Source of the DNA: Nemertoderma westbladi
Lineage: Eukaryota > Xenacoelomorpha > Nemertodermatida > Nemertodermatidae
Reading direction: 5' to 3'
Assembly (NCBI GenBank): GCA_032718475.1
Contig: JAUCBJ010005712.1
Coordinates: 1 to 64,000 of the forward strand
DNA: 64,000 nucleotides
The notes below the pieces were generated by a model. The model had not been told where the DNA came from, made no database searches, and was given only the letters and a program-made list of their open reading frames with translations. The position numbers and the translations under genes are program-made. Shown here piece after piece: positions 11,231-21,782 of this stretch (position 1 is its first letter; each line of letters begins with the position of its first letter).

Positions 11231-13182
11231 TTGACAACATCAAACGGGATATATACATGGACGACAATTTAAAGTCCCTTCCCTCAGTAGAAGAAGCCAT
11301 TGATGTCGCGAAAGGAACGGTTGAGTGCTTGAAAAGAGGTGGATTTCGATTGACTAAATTCACCAGCAACTCCCGTGAGTTTCTGGAATCGATACCGGTA
11401 GAAGACCGAGGAGCGAAAGACCTAGACCTAATAAAAGACGATCTTCCAGAAACCAAGACGCTTGGCTTGAAATGGGACACTGAGAGAGATATCCTGTTTT
11501 TTCAGCTAAAACAGCGAGATAATCCAGTTCGGACCAAACGGATTTGTTTAAGTATCCTGAGCACTTATTTCGATCCATTGGGATTTATTAGCCCAGTTAT
11601 ATTGATTGCTTGGAGTTTAGTACAACAAATGTGGCTCGAAAACCACTCATGGGACGATCCACTTAAGGGAGAACTATTAAAGAGGTGGATGAAATGGGAA
11701 GATTCTCTACCTGCCATCGAGAACTTTATAATTTCCCATTCATATTTTGGTCATGTTCTCCCTACGTATTCCTATCAACTCCATGTGTTTGGAGACGCCA
11801 GCGATATGGGAATAGGAATAGTAGCATACCTGCGAGTCGAAACTCCGGATGGAATCAAAGTCGCCTTGGTTACCTCTAAGGCATTGATTAACAACAAGTT
11901 GAAGGTTCCTCGAGCGGAGTTAAAAGCGGCTCTATACGCTACAGCCATCGGCCGGAACGTAACAGAACAGATCGACTATCCACTGGAGAAAACTGTTTAT
12001 TGGACCGATGCTTTACTCGTGTTGGAGTATATAACCAATGAAGTCTGTCAGTTCAGCGTCTTTGTTACCAACAGAGTAGCCATTATTCTTAGCCGCACAG
12101 AGATAGATCAATGGAGACATTGCCCTGGTACGATTAATCCAGCCGACATCGCCTCCAGGGGAGCAACTCCACAGGAACTGATAGATACTCCAGATTGGTT
12201 GGGTGGACCCGACTTCCTGAGCAAGGAAGAGGATGAATGGCCTCCTCACCTTACTACGGCTGAGATTAGACAAGCCAAGGGAGCGGAGAAAGTCAAACCT
12301 AAAACCCGGGCGAGTAAATCGAAGTTATTTAAACCGGTGATAGATCTATCTGTATTACATACTTCCGGAAACGACGCTTCGGATCCACAATCCCTCGCCA
12401 CAAATAAGTCTGTTGTGGAAATTAGAGATAGAGATTGGAAATCTGGAATACCAGACGTCTCGCAAGGACTCTCACCCCTGCTGCAGAGAGCGATACATCA
12501 CTATAGTTCCTGGAATCGGCTCTGTAAGGCCGTCACATATTTAAAGCGATGTTTTCATCATCATTACTCCAGGACGAAGACCACTAGTGATACCGCTCCA
12601 TTGACATCTGCGCAAGTTCATGTTGTTAAAGATCTTCCCAAATATAAGATATCCGACCGGTTTCTTAAAGAGAAGATCAGTTACCAGGAGCATGAAGAAA
12701 CCAACAAGCAGATACTGAGACTCCTGCAATGCTATGAAGATTCCGATAAGTATTTCCTGTTGTTGAGAAATCCACAGATGCGCTTAAGGGATCGTTTCTC
12801 TAGCACAATGATAGATGGGTTAATACGTGTTGGAGGAAGACTCACTAATGCTCCATTATCCTTTGACACTAAATTTCCCATACTCATTAGAAATCTTGAA
12901 ATACAAATCAAGATGATTGTAGATGTTCACAGTAAACTTTACCATGCTGGTAGAGAACGAGTTCTTAGCGAAATCCGAACTTGCTATTATTTTTATAAAC
13001 CCCGTAGAGCTCTGAACCAAGTTCTTAGGAACTGCATACCCTGTAGAAAAGCATTCAGTAGGCCTTTAACACAGCGAGAGGCAGAATTACCTAGGGAACG
13101 AGTAAGCTTCTATGAACCACCCTTTACTAATACCGGTGTGGATTTATTTGGCCCTATTGAGTATATCGTGCTAGGACTCTAG
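11179..13182 (+). pseudogene. pol: pol segment: RT YMDD, RNase H, H2C2 finger, integrase start
   Basis: It continues pol after the frameshift. The RT catalytic IYMDDNL lies near residue 27 (nt 11251-11268). RNase H shows the D-E-D set in VFGDASDMG, RAELKAAL and YWTDALLVL. The H2C2 zinc finger has HSKLYHAGRER and later NCIPCRK. The integrase core begins with NTGVDLFGPI, supplying the first catalytic Asp. A frame break near 13170-13182 stops the reading. RT thumb and connection lie in between with no further interruption over 660 codons. Confidence 0.88.
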
Positions 13183-13211
13183 TCAAGAGATGGTGTGTCA
13201 TCTTTGTCTGC

Positions 13212-14138
13212 ATGACTTGCAGAGCTATCCATCTCGATATGGTGAACGATCTATCTACCAACAGCTTCGTATTAAGTTTACGCCGACAGATCGCTCGCTT
13301 CGGAACTAGTAACACGATGAGATCTGATAAGGGAACGAACTTCATTGGTGCCAACAACGAAATTCAGGCTTACGTAAAGGAATGGAACCAAAGACAGGTG
13401 GACGATCAGCTAAGGATCACAGAGTCTAGCTGGACCTTCAACGCTGCCGACGCCCCTTGGTGGGGAGGAAGTTGGGAGAGATTAATTAGAAGTGTAAAGA
13501 CCGCATTTCACTTTATAGTGCCGTGTCGCGCGTATCTCACCGATAAACTTTTGCGGACGTTAATGGAGGAAATCGCCGCCTATCTCAATGAGAGACCGCT
13601 TATGCCAGTCTCATCGAGTCCCGATTCCCTGGAAGCGCTAACACCCACGCACTTCCTACTGAAGAAACCTGTAGCCATGCTCCCACGATCGGAGATCACC
13701 GACGGAGACGAATACTGCCGTCAAACTTGGCAACTTATGCAGTTGCTATCCCGTCGTTTTGCTGACCATTTCGAAAAACATTATCTGCCCACGCTACAAC
13801 TTCGAACTAAGTGGTTTGCGCAGCAAGAAAACGTTAGCGCCGGAGACATGGTGCTTATTGTGGATTCAGACCTTCCACGTAAGCGGTGGCAGACAGGTCG
13901 TATCATCGAGACTCACATCTCGGATGATGGTTTGGTGCGCTCGGTAGAACTCGTCGTCATGCGGCGTAACTTCATGAAACCGGGCATAATCTTCGATACG
14001 CAACAGCTCAACCGCCCAGTTGGTCGTTTATGTTTACTGGAAAGAGACCGAGAACTCTCCGGAAACTATGGAAGGCAAGATACTCTTCCCACGACCACCT
14101 CCCTAATTCCTCAAACATCTAGGGGCTCCCCAACGTAA
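13212..14138 (+). pseudogene. pol: pol segment: integrase catalytic core and C-terminal domain
   Basis: It holds the second Asp of the integrase DDE triad in RSDKGTNFIGANNE and the Glu in WGGSWERLIRSVK. The DUF5641-like C-terminal domain typical of BEL/Pao follows (GDMVLIVDSDLPRKRWQTGR, VELVVMRRNF). The polyprotein ends at TAA 14136 after a Ser/Thr-rich tail. Together with the preceding segment it gives a complete integrase in two frames. Confidence 0.88.
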
Positions 14139-15609
14139 TACGTTTGGAGTGGGTGTGTGACTATATTATTTTATCTATTTTATTATATTTTTATATCTCT
14201 CTATGTATGTATTATTATGTACTTTATTATAATCGTTTTATTTAATTTTATTAAGTAGAATGTTATTTTAGAGATTATTTAGTAGATTAGTGCAATGTAT
14301 ATATATGTTTAATACTTAATTACATGTCTATTAGATATTTAGTGCGACGGCGAGAAATAATTCTTTTTTTCTTTCCTTACTGTCTGTATTATATTATAAA
14401 TGCGAGACTACAGTAAGATGACATGTCCGTACTTATTAAAGTACAATAAAGCTCCTACTATATTCAAGTATTATTGGTAGGCAGAGTATTAGGAATGCAA
14501 AGTTCAGATCCTCATGTCTCGGCTAAACCAAGCTCTGGGTAGACCTTGGAAACGACTTGCCTCTTCACACTGACATTGCTTCGTGCGATATTGCTCTTCT
14601 ACCTTATATTAAATAATACATATAGTAGCGTGATGTCCCTTTAACAGTAGCGTAAAACGCAAAATAAACCTGTTAAAACTTTGACCATCCGTAATTCTAG
14701 TCGATTAAGATATCGCGGTACCCACCGATATACTTGAAAGACAATAATCTAGAATCAGTGGTTAACGTCCCCAGACATGCTCTGGAATAAAATTGTTTCA
14801 ATTTTACCATCAAATAATAAAATTTTCGGGAATAAATTTAAATTCATATCTTTAATGAATTCAATAAATTGTCATTTTATGCAATTTATAACATTCCCAA
14901 AATTCCATTAATTAATAGATCACGGGAGCGGAGATTCACCCTATTGAGTATATTAGAGTGCGAGAATCTCCAATATATAGTCAATAGCCGATAAAATTCA
15001 TAAAATCATGCATAAAGAGGATATTGACAATCAAAGAATTACTATTAAATAGCATCCCAGATCTGTATGCCTGAGAATTACCCTAATTCTACCGCTAGCT
15101 TTCCATAATGTCACCATAGCAACACCCACGCTAGAATTAGAAGCAAGTTAAAAAGAACAATAGAAAGCTTGCCCCATTGCATAGCATAGAGAATACATAG
15201 CACACTGTTAGTATCCAAGGATACATAGTAATAACGTGGCATTCTGGAAGGCATTGACTAACGGACAAATGGCCTGTATGTGTACAATTGGTGACAGTTG
15301 TGTGGAATTTGTGCGTTTATAGGTGAATGTTACTACTAAAGTGTGTTTACAGTAGCGAGTCGCAATTGTGAAAGTAGCCCTAACTCTACCGAAAGAACCT
15401 GAAGTGGATCCAAGCCTTTGGGACGGACAGTGGAGTGACTTGTGCTGGTTATCGTTGTCGTGGTGTAGCTACACGTTGGCGAAAACACCGCGACGACGGT
15501 ACATCGGCGCTGAGAATCCCACTGTCCGGGGGCAGAGAGGGGTAGGCAGCGACGCCCGCTCGCCTAAAATATAAACTCATTATAATATTAATAAACTCAT
15601 ATAGCAGAT
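14139..15609 (+). other. Post-pol spacer of copy A
   Basis: About 1.47 kb with no convincing ORF, although it is conserved with copy B. It contains one unit of a block ending ccccagacatgctctggaat (14694-14795) that is duplicated in copy B, and AATAAA words near 14447 and 14786. An acceptor-like tttacag lies at 15347-15353 before a 68-codon open stretch (from 15368, first codon gtg). That stretch has a run-on counterpart in copy B, but its end is not kept. Confidence 0.6.
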
Positions 15610-16008
15610 ATGACGGAGTTGATAGAAGATGATCTTGGTATCAGGGAGCGATATACTCTACCTTTACAAGCGTTTGTGGATAGCTTGATACGCGGCGAAG
15701 CCGATCCAACTACTACGGAGGATGATGGTCGTTATATCGAACCGCCTATGTCCCAGAAGCAACTTACGCGTGAATTGGACTATAGAAAATACACCGCTCG
15801 CTATACGCATCGTAATGGTACATATATGGACTTCTTAACTACCGGCCATCCTATCGATTTACACAATACGGATGATGTAGACACCGAAAGGGAAATGGTT
15901 TTATTTAAATATCATACCCAGTGGAGTCGTAACGATAAACCTAGAGTCGAACGCGAGAGCTTCATTCGAGGCCGACTCGATGGATATAATGTGAAAAGGG
16001 TCTTGTAA
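15610..16008 (+). CDS. Accessory ORF 1 behind pol, small acidic protein
   Basis: 132 codons from ATG (MTELIEDDLGIRERYTLPLQ) to TAA. No family recognised: it is hydrophilic, acidic at the start and Tyr/Arg-rich in the middle (RKYTARYTHRNGTYMDF), without a signal peptide or membrane segment. Copy B has the same ORF at the same place (40133-40519), colinear for about 117 residues with no indel or stop, and then a different C-terminus. By eye the two differ by about 16 replacement and 8 silent changes, so constraint looks weak. It lies between integrase and the 3' LTR, where BEL/Pao elements usually have nothing or an env-like gene. Confidence 0.6.
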   Translation: MTELIEDDLGIRERYTLPLQAFVDSLIRGEADPTTTEDDGRYIEPPMSQKQLTRELDYRKYTARYTHRNGTYMDFLTTGHPIDLHNTDDVDTEREMVLFKYHTQWSRNDKPRVERESFIRGRLDGYNVKRVL

Positions 16009-16873
16009 AGATAATGGGAGGAGAATCATTGGAGAAAAGGCATACGTTGATGTCCAGGGTCCATAATGTGAATAGTTTTCCCCGGGGCACGGGTGCTCGC
16101 GGGCGGTCTCCTTCGGGATGCTGTAATTTTCTCTTACTTCATAGTATTCCTGTAATTATTGTGATCAGTGTCACAATTAAAGAGCAAGAATGCAGGATGA
16201 CGTAACGGAGAACATGTCCATCGTGGTATCTTATAGATACTACCATACATCTTTCCTCCTCCTCCTCCTTACTACTATTATCCCCATCCATACATCGCCA
16301 TCAAGGAAACCACCCGTTGATGAAGAAACCCTCTTCATCCCATATTCTCTACCCAAAGCGCTCGGAGCTTTTGGGAGACGATCGACCAATCATAGTGGTA
16401 TCTTGGTATCGATCGTGCCACCTCCTACTAAACCTCCCCCCCTTGCTGTTTATCTGGATGCTTATATTGGTGTCCTCACCTCCTGTCCATATACCATTGT
16501 GTTGGTATTTGCAATATCAACTTCCATCCCTCTTGTCGTTGATTAGATAACCAACCACCAATAATTTCCTTAAGTCCACGACCGTGATACAAGGACTGAA
16601 AGGACACGTGGATAGTCTGTGAACAACTGGTACCATTATGTGTCATAAATCTGGTTGTTCACCTCCCTTAATAATTGGGGATAACCTTGTTTGGAGATCG
16701 TCCTCGAATGTTCCAATTCTCCTACTGAGATCGTATTTCGGAATATTGCTGAATTCGACATAGGCCTTCTCCTGCTCTCTACCATCAATGGAAGACATAT
16801 TAGAATGTCACATGAGTTTTCCCCTGCTCCCTACCATCAATGACGGAAAAACATATTAGGCATACGACAAAAC
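16009..16873 (+). other. Inter-ORF stretch specific to copy A
   Basis: This 865-bp stretch has no counterpart in copy B. It includes a GC-rich patch at 16078-16118, a pyrimidine-rich patch at 16250-16275, the small ORF listed separately, and an imperfect 55-bp direct repeat at about 16760-16858 containing ctaccatcaatg twice. Confidence 0.5.
16190..16546 (+). CDS. Small ORF with hydrophobic N- and C-terminal stretches
   Basis: 118 codons. A hydrophobic run SFLLLLLTTIIPIH lies near residues 21-34, followed by a proline/serine-rich part, and a second hydrophobic run YTIVLVFAISTSIPLVV closes the protein. This pattern would suit a signal-anchor plus membrane segment, but the DNA is pyrimidine-rich, which alone produces Leu/Pro/Ser runs. 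There is no homologue in copy B. It might be chance or the remnant of an envelope-like gene; I cannot decide. Confidence 0.25.
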   Translation: MQDDVTENMSIVVSYRYYHTSFLLLLLTTIIPIHTSPSRKPPVDEETLFIPYSLPKALGAFGRRSTNHSGILVSIVPPPTKPPPLAVYLDAYIGVLTSCPYTIVLVFAISTSIPLVVD

Positions 16874-18632
16874 ATGGAGAACATTCCATATCCTTTCGTG
16901 GATACTCAGCTGATTGCTCCCTGGGCAGAAGGCCGAGGTTTCTTCCGTACCATGTATGCTAATATGTCCAGCAACATCACCAAAGTGCAACGAACTTCCA
17001 TCGGAATACGGATGGAATTTCAAAGTCGGAAATCCTATCAACTATCAACAAATATATGGTGACCATTATTCTCGATTATACTTTGACGGACCATTGACCG
17101 CACCTGGCGCCGTGTATAGCTTCATGAGTGTTCCACTTCGTCCCTCCTTAGCTATATACACGATCTTTGAAAACACCGCACTTGCCGGTTGGGTAGCCGA
17201 TGTGTGCAGTCGTACTATACGCGCCCATCCATTAATACTTGGAACCAAACTCGCCAAGTTAGATGAACATAATAAATTCATCCGCTTTGAATGTTTCAGG
17301 CGCTTTTTAACCCCGTTCCGTAACGTGGATAGCCAATTCAAGGACCGCGCTTTGACCAAGCTCAGCCTAAGAGAATCAGCTGCGGAGAAGTTAGATAGCG
17401 CCGGATTTGCAATTTTCAAAGATATTTGTATACAGAACTTACACTCCTCTGTTATACAAAGACCTCGAATCCCCACAGGTTATTCTGTCGTGGAAATTCA
17501 GACAGTGGGTTCACTTGAGGAGACAGCCACACCTACCTCGGCTATGCACTTGGAAGACGAACCAATATGCTTAGAATCCGAGGAGATACAGCCTACCGCC
17601 CCCCGGAGCAGCGACCACGACTACATCTTAGAATGGTATCAAGGTCCCCAGTGTCTCACCGCATACGACTATCGGCATGCCAACTATGTTTCTCGACAAC
17701 GTTGTCGGTTATGCGCATCGAGAGACCATATTACGCCCATGGACACAAACGTCCCCTGCTCCTATTTACACAAACAACCGTCGATGGAAATCTATTGTGC
17801 ATATTGCCGACTCAATAATTTGCACATTTTTGCGGTCTGCCCCCAATTTATGACTCAATGCCACCATTGTCAACTAAAAGGACATGCCAGTTTTGATTGC
17901 CCTTTTAATCACGATTTAGAGGGCGTAGATGAAATGATTACACTACGTTACATCCGAGCTTGGGAAGCGAACGCTGATTTACATTGTGATTCACGCCATC
18001 GCTATTACCCTAGACGCGCTTACGAAGGAGTTTATGCGTTCCATCCTTATCTATTCGCGTCTGTCAAACAGAAATCACGCATACCGAGCTACAAACTAAT
18101 GAAGCTCGTCGGAGAATGTATTTCAACCAAATTCGTACGCAAATTTCTTAGGAGCGTTAATCCCAACGATATTTATTCCTATAACTTAATCAATTTTATC
18201 CGTCAAGATCCGGAATATGGAGATTTATTTGTCAACTCACATCCCGAGTTACAGGAAGTATATCGACGGCCTTACAAATACCGAGCCCGAGAACGCGAGT
18301 TGGAAAGAACCATTAAACCGAGGAGGTTTCTCACTGCCTATGGTCCGCCCACGGCTCTCGTTCAGACCACTCGTAAAGGACCTGTAAGAGCGGCTGTCCT
18401 AAAATGCGCTCTATAGGCCGTTAGACCTCTCTCCCCCGAAGTTGACGTCGACCAACCAGGCACTTTGACCGGCGGATGCACCGACCATAATCCTACACCC
18501 TCTGATGCAATCGTATTGCACCCTTCACCCAGGAGTTATAGCCCTCCTCGTAAAGTGGCTGGCCCCAAAGAGAAAAAGACTCTGGCTAGCTTTATAAAAC
18601 TGCGTAAACGCCGTCCACGCAAGAAAGACTAA
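16874..18632 (+). pseudogene. Accessory ORF 2 behind pol, zinc-knuckle protein with basic tail
   Basis: The ATG at 16874 opens MENIPYPFVDTQLIAPW. The frame probably shifts near 17015-17060, and the main frame then runs without interruption to TAG at 18414 (500 codons counted from 16914). After the TAG the same frame stays open to TAA at 18630. It encodes a Pro/Ser-rich and strongly basic end (LRKRRPRKKD) whose DNA is shared with copy B. Counted from 16914, CRLC is at about 264, CAYC...H...C at 295 and CHHCQLKGHASFDC (CX2CX4HX4C) at 316. No RT, integrase, signal peptide or membrane segment is seen. Nucleic-acid binding is likely from the knuckles and basic tail; the role is unknown. Gag already has its own knuckles, so this is a second set. 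Confidence 0.6.
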
Positions 18633-18700
18633 CTGTTTAGAGTATTTTTGTATTTTAGAAACTGTGATTTTTTATATTTTATAAAATTAAATCCCATTTT

Positions 18701-18710
18701 CTGGGAGCGG
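18701..18710 (+). promoter_or_regulatory. Short polypurine tract of copy A
   Basis: The sequence ctgggagcgg lies directly before the TG of the 3' LTR and is identical in copy B. It is the expected place for the plus-strand primer. Confidence 0.6.
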
Positions 18711-19907
18711 TGTAAAAGCTTTTGTGGGATATAACTGGCCCTTTTACTTCGTAATCCAGTTTCCCCCCAGGCGCTCAAATACTCTAAAAGGCTCCCTAAC
18801 TCAAATGATGCAAGCTACCGGCTGATTGGCTGATTTGCTGTACGCAGGGCCTCTTTGTTCTGTTCGATCAACCAACCAGAGCAAGATCAACCAACCAGAG
18901 TGATTCATCCTGTGTGTTGGCCAAGGGCTGCAAAAACCCTGATAGTTCGGCATTTAGACATTCGTGGAATCTGTGGAATCTGGAGCTTTGCCAATGAGAG
19001 CTATTCCTCTCTGTGTTGAAAGCTACCTACAACAACCCACTGAGTCAGTGTGTGTTGTTTTGCTATGCCAGAACATCGGCTTGGAATCATTCTGTTTTCA
19101 GACTTTAGCCGAACAACATTAGGCTTTGATTATAGAAACGTATAACTGTTATCAGTACAGCCTAACCTCACACAAATCAGTGTGTGTACTTTTCACCGCA
19201 TTATTTTACTGCTATTTACTGTCGGTTATTAATTGTATCAGTTGATGAATATTGTTATACTTGGAGAATATCGATAAATAACCCAAAAATCCCAATCTTC
19301 TTGATACACTAAAGGTTAGAGAGACCGGTTACATATAGTTATGGTTATATAGTTATAGGTTATATATATTATCGTGGTTTGTAGTGAATCTAATGCTATT
19401 TCATAGATACTACATGAGTCCATTGCTGTTCCCTTTATGTATGGTCAAAGTCAGTGACTGTCGGCAGATCAGTGTGCAGTATTGTGCGATACCGGTAGTG
19501 TGCATGATTGTGACTGATAACTAAGCATCTCCTAAAGAATGCGCCTCATACGTGAATCATAAGCCGTACCGTTGCGTTTAGTATAAGTCATAACTCTGTT
19601 TACATATTTAGAGCGCCACGTCCTAAAGGAACTGTTAATATTTCCCGAAAGTGAATAATATTTGTCAGAGATTATATATTAACGATCAATCGAATAATAC
19701 AGTAGGCTTACACCGCAATAAGGTCAGAGCATCCGAATCCAGTCTCCCGGGTATATCCAGCGGGTGAATGATCGCGCATCGGCTGGCTTCGGCTAATGTA
19801 GTGTTTATTTGTATCAAATACTTGTCATAGGCTAAAGTCGATTTATAAACTAAAAGACATATAAATTTTGGCAGGTTAAACTGCTAAAGGTCTTAAAAGC
19901 GCGAACA
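18711..19907 (+). repeat. 3' LTR of copy A
   Basis: 1197 bp, beginning tgtaaaagct and ending gcgaaca. The bounds come from comparison with copy B and with the 5' LTR end at 911. Around 19333-19372 it has a local expansion of gttatatag-like units where all other LTR copies read acatatagcaattgcgac. Confidence 0.9.
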
Positions 19908-20124
19908 CAGTCGCACAATTTTAATTTGTATCTCATAACTGGGCCTCGTGCTGCGCGAAGGCCCCACGAACGTGTAATTCTGCTTTCTCAATCATTGGCT
20001 GCATGGAAGGAGAGGTTTATAACATTTTTGTTATACTGTTATGAATATTAAAAGTAAAATAATTATTTCTGTAGGCCTATACTTACTGTATTATTATTTT
20101 ATCTAATATTATACATCTAATCTC
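19908..20124. other. Spacer after copy A
   Basis: No gene is seen. It contains a short GC-rich patch (ctcgtgctgcgcgaaggc) and then AT-rich sequence up to the satellite. Confidence 0.5.
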
Positions 20125-21475
20125 GATGAAATCTCGCTTACTATAGCTCGTTAGATAGGTCTCGCCCTAACTCGTTGCAACGTAATACTCAGAGCCGTCT
20201 GAAGTTCCCCCATCTGCCGCTAGAGGGCGAATTGTCCGATAGTGAAAACCTGATCTCATTGGGTTGTTTTTAAGGCTTTTGAGCTGAAACTTGGTAGCTA
20301 CAGTATATACTGCAGCATAGGCTGTATATTTCCGGAGTCACTGAGTTGTCCACAGTTCCCCAGTCTACCGTTAGAGGGCTAAATGTCTGAGAGTTAACAT
20401 CTTCTCCAACTTTGTTATTTACAATCCGTTTAGACTGAAACTTGGTAGGCATCTACTACAGCATAGGCTGTATCTTTACTGAGTCGCAGAGTCGTCTACA
20501 ATTCCCCAATCTACCGCTAGAGGGCGAAATGTCTGAAAGTTAACATCTTCTCCAACTTTGTTATTTATAATCCATTTAGACTGAACTTGGTAGGCATCTA
20601 CTACAGCATGGGCTATATCTTTACAGAGTCGCCCAGAGTTGTCTACATTACCCGCGTCTGCCGCTAGAGGGCGAAATGTATGAAAGTTAACATCTCCTCC
20701 AACTTTGTTATTTACAATCCTTTTAGACTGAAACTTGGTAGGCATCTACTATAGCATAGGCTATATCTTTGCGGAGTAGTAGAGACGTCTACAGTTCCAC
20801 AGTCAGCCGCTAGAGGGCGAATTGTCTGACAGTGAAAACCTCATCCCATTTGGTTCTTTTTAATCATTTTGAGCTGAAACTTGGTTGGTATCTACTACAT
20901 CATAGGCTGTATCTTTACGGGGTTGCAAAATCCTATTCACTTCCCCAGTCTACCGCTAGAGGGTGAAATGTCTGAAAGTTAACATCTTCTCCAACTTTTT
21001 TATTTACTAACGGTTTAGACTGAAACTTGGTAGGCATCTACTACAGCATAGGCTGTACCTTTGCGGAGTTACAGAGTTGTATACAGTCCCCCCATCTGCC
21101 GCTAGAGGGCGACATATCTGATAGTGAACACCTCATCCCATTTGGTTCTTTTTAATCCTATTGAGCTGAAACTTGGCAGGAATCTACTACAGCATATTCT
21201 GTATCTTTACGGAGTCCCAGAATCGTCTACAGTTCTTCAGTCTACCGCTAGAGGGTGAAATGTCTGAATGTGAACATCTACACCAATTTTGTTATTTACA
21301 ATCTGTTTAAGCTGAAACTTGAAAGGCAGGCATTATACTTCACCATAAACCCCATCTTTACCAAACTGCTGCGCCGTCTGCATTTCACCAGTCCGCAGGT
21401 CGAGGGTGGATCTGAAAGTGATCATTTTCTGGAAATTTTGTTATTTACAATCTGCCTAAAGTTGAAACTTGACAG
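20125..21475. repeat. 146-bp satellite, about nine units, with CTCF-like core
   Basis: The core ccgctagagggcga or a close variant starts at 20217, 20368, 20514, 20661, 20807, 20953, 21099 and 21245, then degenerates near 21393. The spacing is 151, 146, 147, 146, 146, 146 and 146. Two unit types alternate irregularly, one with ttaacatcttctccaac and one with aacctcatcccatttgg after the core. Each unit also has gctgaaacttggtaggcatc. The core fits the CTCF consensus CCRSYAGRKGGCRS at 13 of 14 positions. Confidence 0.85.
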
Positions 21476-21574
21476 TTATCTCTTATGGGGGTGGTGTTTT
21501 ATTTAATGATGGTGTCTGTTCCGTATGCAGTTCTCAAATCTCCCACACATATTCATATATCATCTGCACGTGCA

Positions 21575-21612
21575 CTAGAAAGCTGTGGCCCAAAGGGCCA
21601 CAGGCTTTCTAG
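21575..21612. repeat. 38-nt GC-rich hairpin
   Basis: ctagaaagctgtggccc pairs with gggccacaggctttctag around an aaa loop, with one bulged base. It sits at the end of the satellite region. A hairpin near CTAG resembles a Helitron 3' end, and Helitron coding sequence follows at 22358, but no matching 5' end was found. Confidence 0.6.
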
Positions 21613-21669
21613 TCTAATATACATAAATATCGATTGTCTGTCTGTAATCATCTATACAATCGAACCCAT

Positions 21670-21782
21670 ATCGATGAAATCTCGCATGCTATAGCTCGTT
21701 AATTAGAAAGGTCTCGCCCTAACTCGTTGCAACGTAATACTCAGAGCCGTCTGAAGTTCCCCCGTCTGCCGCTAGAGGGCGA
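21670..21782. repeat. Second copy of the satellite's left flank
   Basis: The sequence atcgatgaaatctcgcatgc... through the core ccgctagagggcga repeats 20125-20230 almost exactly. The array is thus bracketed by a direct repeat of about 110 bp. Confidence 0.75.

Larger units (their letters stand above)
56..19907 (+). mobile_element. BEL/Pao LTR retrotransposon, copy A (5' truncated, rearranged, disabled)
   Basis: Order on the plus strand: partial 5' LTR, 2-kb leader, gag start, second partial LTR, second leader, gag-pol, post-pol accessory ORFs, short purine tract, 3' LTR. The domain order of pol (retropepsin, reverse transcriptase with YMDD, RNase H, H2C2 zinc finger, DDE integrase, C-terminal DUF5641-like domain) is that of BEL/Pao. 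The same family is present as copy B, and comparison of the two shows the lesions. Copy A has a partial duplication of its 5' end, a roughly 305-bp deletion in the second gag copy, a gag stop at 7575, and frameshifts near 8575, 11175 and 13180. It keeps the protease active site. The sequence after the 3' LTR is cagtc, but the 5' target site copy is cut off. Confidence 0.93.

Noticed and set aside
14775-14790. p53-type half site agacatgctc in the post-pol spacer, repeated in copy B
   Set aside because: A single half site occurs often by chance, and no second half site lies next to it.
16190-16546. Calling the hydrophobic ORF an envelope gene
   Set aside because: It is too short, has no furin site, fusion peptide or cysteine pattern, and the leucine run comes from a ctcctcctc stretch. 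Kept only as a low-confidence ORF.
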